The notes under the pieces: generated by a model
What the model was told of the DNA's origin: nothing
Databases searched by the model: none
The model's input: only the letters and a program-made list of their open reading frames with translations
Program-made: the position numbers and the translations under genes
NCBI GenBank assembly: GCA_934643865.1
Contig: CAKUCX010000001.1
Location: 55,177-119,176, forward strand
Direction of reading: 5' to 3'
Length of the DNA: 64,000 bases
DNA from: an uncultured Kiritimatiellota bacterium
GTDB taxonomy: Bacteria; Verrucomicrobiota; Kiritimatiellia; RFP12; UBA1067
In this document: piece by piece, positions 59,868 through 64,000 of the stretch
Layout: every line of letters starts with the position of its first letter
How positions within the stretch are numbered: position 1 is the stretch's first letter

Positions 59868-60880
59868 CGCCTTTTCAGGACGCGCGCCAGCATCGCCGCG
59901 CAGCGGCCGCAGTGGCGGCAGTCGTTCGCGTCGGGACACGCGCCGACCGTCGTCGCGAAGTCGTCCGGGAAGGAGCGGTTGTCGACGACGTACGGCGCGA
60001 AGAGGTCTGAATGGAGGGGGTCCATCAGGTCGAGCAGGTTCCCGTCGTAGGCGTAAGAGGCGTAGGCGTTGAGGATGCGCGTGGGGAAGCGGTGGCGGCG
60101 CGTCGCGAGCTTGACGACCGAGACGTGCGGCTCGAAGAGCGGCACGTCCTCGGGGCGGATCCACGTCGCGCGGATGAAGTCCTCCCAGTTCCGCCTCGCG
60201 TAGTTGACACGGCAGCGGAAGACGCTGAAATCGAACGCCGCGCCCACGGCGCTCTGGCGGATGCGGTCGTGCCCGTGGAGGTTGTCGTGGAAGTTCTGGA
60301 ACGGGCACTGGCGCAGGCAGCCCGAATTCGCCTGGAACCCCACGGCCTTTCCGTGTTCCCGCGCCCAGGCGGCGACGCGCGCGAGGTAGGCGGCGTCGCG
60401 CTGACGCTCCCGCGTGACGTAGAAGGAGTCGAACAGCTCCTCCACGCACTCGAAGCCCGTCGTGCCGTGGATGCGCAGGTTCACGCTCCAGCGGATCGCC
60501 ACCTGAGGGAAACGTTGGCGCAGGACGGCCGCGATGAACGGCGAGGCCGTCGTCACGATGTCCGGGAAGAGCCCTTCGGCGTCCATGTCGCGCAGCGTCG
60601 CCGCCACGAAGTCGGCAAGCTCGGGGCTGATCGCCCGGTCTCCGTAGCACGTGCAGTTGAAGAGCGTGTCGAGGAGGATGCCGTTCTCGCGGCACCAGCG
60701 CAGGTCGCCGAGGAGGCGGGCCTTCACCTCGTCGGTGAAGTCGGGCGCGGGGCGGCAGCTGAGGACGCCCGGCCAGGCGAAGAACACCTCGTGGATACGC
60801 GCCGTCCACGGCGCGCACGCCGCGATGAACGGCTCGTTGAGGAAGTGGCCCACGGCCAAGTTCTTGAGCGGCTGTCGCAT
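59864..60880 (-). CDS. U32-peptidase-like TIM-barrel protein (tentative)
   Basis: 338 residues. Pattern of an iron-sulfur TIM-barrel resembling the U32/UbiU-UbiV group: LFNCTCYGDRAIS, ATLRDMDAEGLFPDIVTTASP, WSVNLRIHGTTGFECVEELFDSF (pattern), QANSGCLRQCPFQNFHDN, and a cysteine set at the end (GACPDANDCRHCGRC). About eight cysteines lie in CxxxC-type clusters. Function unknown. ATG 60880 has no Shine-Dalgarno; a TATAAT box leaves a two-base leader. Not a typical radical SAM protein (no CxxxCxxC near the start). Confidence 0.55.
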   Translation of the reverse strand: MRQPLKNLAVGHFLNEPFIAACAPWTARIHEVFFAWPGVLSCRPAPDFTDEVKARLLGDLRWCRENGILLDTLFNCTCYGDRAISPELADFVAATLRDMDAEGLFPDIVTTASPFIAAVLRQRFPQVAIRWSVNLRIHGTTGFECVEELFDSFYVTRERQRDAAYLARVAAWAREHGKAVGFQANSGCLRQCPFQNFHDNLHGHDRIRQSAVGAAFDFSVFRCRVNYARRNWEDFIRATWIRPEDVPLFEPHVSVVKLATRRHRFPTRILNAYASYAYDGNLLDLMDPLHSDLFAPYVVDNRSFPDDFATTVGACPDANDCRHCGRCAAMLARVLKRR

Positions 60881-60888
60881 GGGCTCGG

Positions 60889-60894
60889 ATTATA
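60889..60894 (-). promoter_or_regulatory. -10 box of the U32-like gene, near-leaderless
   Basis: TATAAT in GTGTGGTATAATCC on the minus strand; transcription predicted at 60882, two bases before ATG. Confidence 0.6.
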
Positions 60895-61007
60895 CCACAC
60901 TTCCAGAAACCACGCCACGCGGCGGGCCGTCGGGCGGCAGGGCCGCGCGGCACCGCATTCTGCGGGGCCGTCATCGGCCGTGCATTCTTTCCGGGCGGCG
61001 GACGCGC

Positions 61008-63650
61008 CTAGCCGCGCAGGGCCGCCTGGGCCGCCGCGAGGCGCGCGATCGGCACGCGGAACGGCGAACAGGAGACGTAGTTGAGGCCGATGCGGTGGCA
61101 GAACTCGACCGAGGTCGGGTCGCCGCCGTGCTCGCCGCAGATGCCGCAGTGGATCTTCGGGCGCGTCGCCTTGCCGTCCGCGACGGCCATCTTCATGAGC
61201 TTGCCCACGCCAATCTGGTCGAGCTTCGCGAACGGGTCGTTCTCGTAGATCTTCTTGTCATAGTAGGCGCCCAGGAACTTGCCCGCGTCGTCGCGCGAGA
61301 AGCCGAAGGTCATCTGCGTGAGGTCGTTCGTGCCGAAGCAGAAGAACTCGGCCTCCTCCGCGAGCTCGCCGGCGACGAGCGCGGCGCGCGGCACCTCGAT
61401 CATCGTGCCGACCTCGTAGTTGAGCTTGATCTCGGCGGCCTGGATCTCGTCGTTCGCGACGTGGACGACGATGTCCTTCACGAACTTGAACTCCTTCGCG
61501 TCGCCCGTGAGCGGGATCATGATCTCGGGGCGCACGTTCCAGCCCTTGTGGCGGCGCTGCACGCGGATCGCCGCGCGGATGACGGCCTTCGTCTGCATGA
61601 CGGCGATCTCCGGGTACGTCACGCAGAGGCGGCAGCCGCGGTGGCCCATCATCGGGTTGAACTCGTGGAGGGAGTCGATGATCTCCTTGATGCGGCTGAT
61701 CGGCTTGTGCGTCGTCTTCGCGAGGAGCGCGATCTCGTCCTCGGTGTGCGGCACGAACTCGTGGAGCGGCGGGTCGAGGAAGCGGATCGTGACGGGCTGG
61801 CCGTCCAGCGCCTCGAAGAGCTGTTCAAAGTCGTCCTGCTGGAACGGCAGGATCTTGTTGAGGGCGAGTTCGCGCTCCTCCACCGTGTCGGCGCAGATCA
61901 TCTCGCGGAACGGCGTGATGCGGCTCTGCGAGAAGAACATGTGCTCCGTGCGGCAGAGGCCGATGCCCTCCGCGCCGAGCTCGCGCGCCTTCTTGGCGTC
62001 GCGCGGCGTGTCGGCGTTCGTGCGCACCTTCAGTTTGCGGAACTTGTCGGCCCACATCATGATGCGGCCGAACTCGCCGGCGATCGTCGCGTCGACGGTG
62101 GGGATCACGCCGTCGTAGATGTTGCCGGTGGAGCCGTCGAGCGAGAGCCAGTCACCCTCCTTGAAGAGCTTGCCGCCGAGGCGGAAGCGCTTGCCCTCCT
62201 CGTCCATCGCGATCTCCTGGCAGCCGGAGACGCAGCACTCGCCCATGCCGCGCGCGACGACGGCGGCGTGGCTCGTCATGCCGCCGCGCACCGTGAGGAT
62301 GCCCTCGGCGGCCTTCATGCCCTCGATGTCCTCCGGGGACGTCTCCAGGCGCACGAGGACGACTTTCTCGCCGCGCTCCTTCCACGCCTTGGCGTCGACG
62401 GCGGTGAAGACGATGCGCCCGCAAGCGGCGCCCGGCGAGGCGGGGAGGCCCCGGCCCACCGGCGTCGACTTCTTGAGGGCGACCGTGTCGAACTGCGGAT
62501 GGAGGAGCGTGTCGAGGTTGCGCGGCTCGATCATGAGCACGGCCTCCTGCTCGGTGCGCATGCCCTCGTCCACGAGGTCGCAGGCGATCTTCAGCGCGGC
62601 GCGCGCCGTGCGCTTGCCGTTGCGGGTCTGGAGCATGAAGAGCTTCTTGTTCTCGATCGTGAACTCCATGTCCTGCATGTCGCGGTAGTGCTTCTCCAGC
62701 GTCGTGCAGATCTTCTGGAACTGCTTGAAGACGTCGGGCATCACGTCGGCCATCTTCGAGATCGGCATCGGCGTGCGCACGCCCGCGACGACGTCCTCGC
62801 CCTGGGCGTTCATGAGGAATTCGCCCATGAGCTTCTTCTCGCCGGTCGCGGGGTCGCGCGTGAAGGCGACGCCCGTGCCGGAGTTGTCGTTGAGGTTGCC
62901 GAACGCCATCATCTGCACGTTGACGGCCGTGCCCCACGAGTAGGGGATGTCGTTGTCGCGGCGGTAGACGTTCGCGCGCGGGTTGTCCCAGCTGCGGAAG
63001 ACGGCCTTGATCGCCTCGACGAGCTGCTCCTTCGGGTCATCCGGGAAGTCCTTGCCGAGCGCGTTGCGGTACTCGGCCTTGAACTTGCCGGCGAGCGTCT
63101 GGAGGTCCTTCGCCGTCAGCTCCACGTCGAGCTTCACGCCCTTCTTCTCCTTCATCTCGTCGATGAGCTTCTCGAAGTGCTTTTTGCCGACCTCCATCAC
63201 GACGTCGGAGAACATCTGGATGAAGCGGCGGTAGCAGTCCCACGCCCAGCGCGGGTTCTTCGTCTGCTTCGCGAGGGAGTTAACGACGGTCTCGTTGAGG
63301 CCGAGATTGAGGATCGTGTCCATCATGCCCGGCATCGACGCGCGCGCGCCGGAACGCACGGAGACGAGGAGCGGGTTCTTCGCGTCGCCAAACTTCTTGC
63401 CGGCGGACTTCTCCAGCTTGCCGACGTACTCCGCCACCTGGCGCATGATGTCGTCGCCGATCTTCCTGCCGTCCTCGTAGTAGCGCGTACACGCCTCGGT
63501 CGAGATCGTGAAGCCCTGCGGCACCGGGAGCCCCAGGCTCGCCATCTCGGCGAGGTTCGCGCCCTTGCCGCCGAGGAGGTTGCGCATGTCGGCGTTGCCT
63601 TCCGTCTGGCCCGCGCCGAAGAAATACACGTACTTTGTCTGCTTGCTCAT
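61008..63650 (-). CDS. ppdK: Pyruvate phosphate dikinase
   Basis: 880 residues, the normal length. Interconverts pyruvate, ATP and Pi with PEP, AMP and PPi; in anaerobes it often works glycolytically. GGKGANLAEM and PQGFTISTEACTRY (ATP-grasp), the phosphohistidine loop GGMTSHAAVVARGMG, and the PEP-binding barrel with EIMIPL, GTNDLTQMTFG and GICGEHGGD. ATG 63650 has AAGGAAC upstream and a TATACT box 50 bases before. Confidence 0.97.
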   Translation of the reverse strand: MSKQTKYVYFFGAGQTEGNADMRNLLGGKGANLAEMASLGLPVPQGFTISTEACTRYYEDGRKIGDDIMRQVAEYVGKLEKSAGKKFGDAKNPLLVSVRSGARASMPGMMDTILNLGLNETVVNSLAKQTKNPRWAWDCYRRFIQMFSDVVMEVGKKHFEKLIDEMKEKKGVKLDVELTAKDLQTLAGKFKAEYRNALGKDFPDDPKEQLVEAIKAVFRSWDNPRANVYRRDNDIPYSWGTAVNVQMMAFGNLNDNSGTGVAFTRDPATGEKKLMGEFLMNAQGEDVVAGVRTPMPISKMADVMPDVFKQFQKICTTLEKHYRDMQDMEFTIENKKLFMLQTRNGKRTARAALKIACDLVDEGMRTEQEAVLMIEPRNLDTLLHPQFDTVALKKSTPVGRGLPASPGAACGRIVFTAVDAKAWKERGEKVVLVRLETSPEDIEGMKAAEGILTVRGGMTSHAAVVARGMGECCVSGCQEIAMDEEGKRFRLGGKLFKEGDWLSLDGSTGNIYDGVIPTVDATIAGEFGRIMMWADKFRKLKVRTNADTPRDAKKARELGAEGIGLCRTEHMFFSQSRITPFREMICADTVEERELALNKILPFQQDDFEQLFEALDGQPVTIRFLDPPLHEFVPHTEDEIALLAKTTHKPISRIKEIIDSLHEFNPMMGHRGCRLCVTYPEIAVMQTKAVIRAAIRVQRRHKGWNVRPEIMIPLTGDAKEFKFVKDIVVHVANDEIQAAEIKLNYEVGTMIEVPRAALVAGELAEEAEFFCFGTNDLTQMTFGFSRDDAGKFLGAYYDKKIYENDPFAKLDQIGVGKLMKMAVADGKATRPKIHCGICGEHGGDPTSVEFCHRIGLNYVSCSPFRVPIARLAAAQAALRG

Positions 63651-63703
63651 TCTGTTCCTTGCTGTCTGCTGACCTGTAGTCTGTCTTTTAACCGTTTGCG
63701 GGA

Positions 63704-63709
63704 AGTATA
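63704..63709 (-). promoter_or_regulatory. -10 box of ppdK
   Basis: TATACT in TTGGCTATACTTCC on the minus strand; leader about 47 bases. Confidence 0.5.
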
Positions 63710-63892
63710 GCCAAATTGACGCATGAATGGAAGCCTAATATACAAGTCCGAACAAATCAAACAGTGCCCCTGTCGCGGTGAAAGCTAAAGCGGACAGTTG
63801 TCGTCAGCAAAAGCGGGAAAGCGGGAGAATATGGAAAACATGGAAGAAATAGATAGCAAACAGGCTGGTGGCGCCCATGTGCGCGCCGCGCC

Positions 63893-63916
63893 CACGGGGA
63901 CGTCCACGGGGACGCC
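63893..63916. repeat. 12-bp direct repeat, two units
   Basis: CACGGGGACGTC followed by CACGGGGACGCC. Shares the GGGGACGTC core with the dispersed repeat 17 bases further on. Confidence 0.7.
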
Positions 63917-63932
63917 ATCGTGTACGCGGGCC

Positions 63933-63956
63933 GCCGGGGACGTCGGCCCCTACCAC
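63933..63956. repeat. Dispersed 24-bp intergenic repeat, copy 2 (inverted)
   Basis: Exact reverse complement of 26530-26553, flanked by other GGGGACGTC-containing repeats. Confidence 0.85.
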
Positions 63957-64000
63957 GGATACCCCGTGAACACCATGCGCCCGTGCCGGCCACGTTGCGT

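Larger units (their letters stand above)
63710..64000. other. Intergenic region at the window end
   Basis: About 290 bases without a convincing gene. 63711-63860 is AT-richer (AAATTGACGC, TAATATACAAG) and might hold further promoter sequence; 63860-64000 holds a GC-rich repeat block. A plus-strand frame opens at 63831 but consists largely of the repeats. Confidence 0.5.

Noticed and set aside
63831..64000. Plus-strand frame starting MENMEEIDSKQAGG and open to the window end.
   Set aside because: It soon runs into the GGGGACGTC repeats and loses protein-like composition; the GGGAGAAT before it is weak.

Overview
This is a GC-rich, densely packed bacterial window, probably from an anaerobic member of the PVC superphylum. 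I favour Kiritimatiellota/Verrucomicrobiota-type gut or sediment bacteria. The family mix supports this: DUF1080, DUF4091, Tat-exported Gfo/Idh oxidoreductase, many exported glycoside hydrolases, a DUF2723 membrane protein, the GGGtGRT/NifU-like pair, rubrerythrin and pyruvate phosphate dikinase. The lineage is inference; there is no rRNA, and I saw no tRNA, CRISPR array, integrase or transposase.

Layout. 1-2374 (minus): a tagaturonate-reductase-like gene, a small membrane zinc-ribbon gene and the 5' part of an exported pyruvate-formate-lyase-like protein. 2453-9381 (plus): DNA polymerase III delta, a 1311-residue DUF2723/TPR membrane protein and an Agl23-like membrane protein, the last two separated by unusual repeats. 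9342-12580 (minus): 2-keto-3-deoxygluconate kinase, KDPG aldolase, and a FecCD permease with its ATPase; with the reductase these point to hexuronate use. 12663-16085 (minus): ThiD, ThiM, a DUF212 protein and a DUF1080 protein. 16154-21246 (minus): UDP-galactopyranose mutase, an exported trypsin-like protease, a sodium symporter and a coiled-coil porin. 21368-24781 (minus): Nudix, an HMGL-like aldolase and a GH127 beta-L-arabinofuranosidase, divergent from citrate synthase. 26671-30189 (minus): an unknown membrane protein, GGGtGRT protein, NifU-like scaffold and rubrerythrin.

30270-38696: a decayed XylR-type regulator, then a plus-strand group of a beta-helix protein, a GH5/six-hairpin fusion enzyme and two FAD oxidoreductases, the first broken at its 5' end. 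38693-42769 (minus): sigma-54 activator, pnp and rpsO. 42976-54917 (minus): a large GH2, an AAA-ATPase/PD-(D/E)XK protein, an HNH remnant, and a four-gene carbohydrate operon (GH16, DUF4091, Gfo/Idh, TIM-barrel epimerase). 55008-57635 (minus): an acyl carrier protein, SDR, NeuD-like, HAD and DciA-like operon. 57724-59689 (plus): dihydroorotase and purine nucleoside phosphorylase. 59673-63650 (minus): a possible short ORF, a U32-like protein and pyruvate phosphate dikinase.

The most striking cross-window pattern is regulatory. At least seven genes or operons have an extended -10 box (consensus near TGnGGTATAAT) placed 6-9 nt before the start codon and no Shine-Dalgarno, which predicts leaderless mRNAs. 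Other genes carry the same box 30-80 nt upstream, most of them with a normal ribosome-binding site. Other points of interest are an exported glycyl-radical-enzyme homologue, two membrane proteins that appear to lack their first helix, intergenic repeat families, and several disabled genes.
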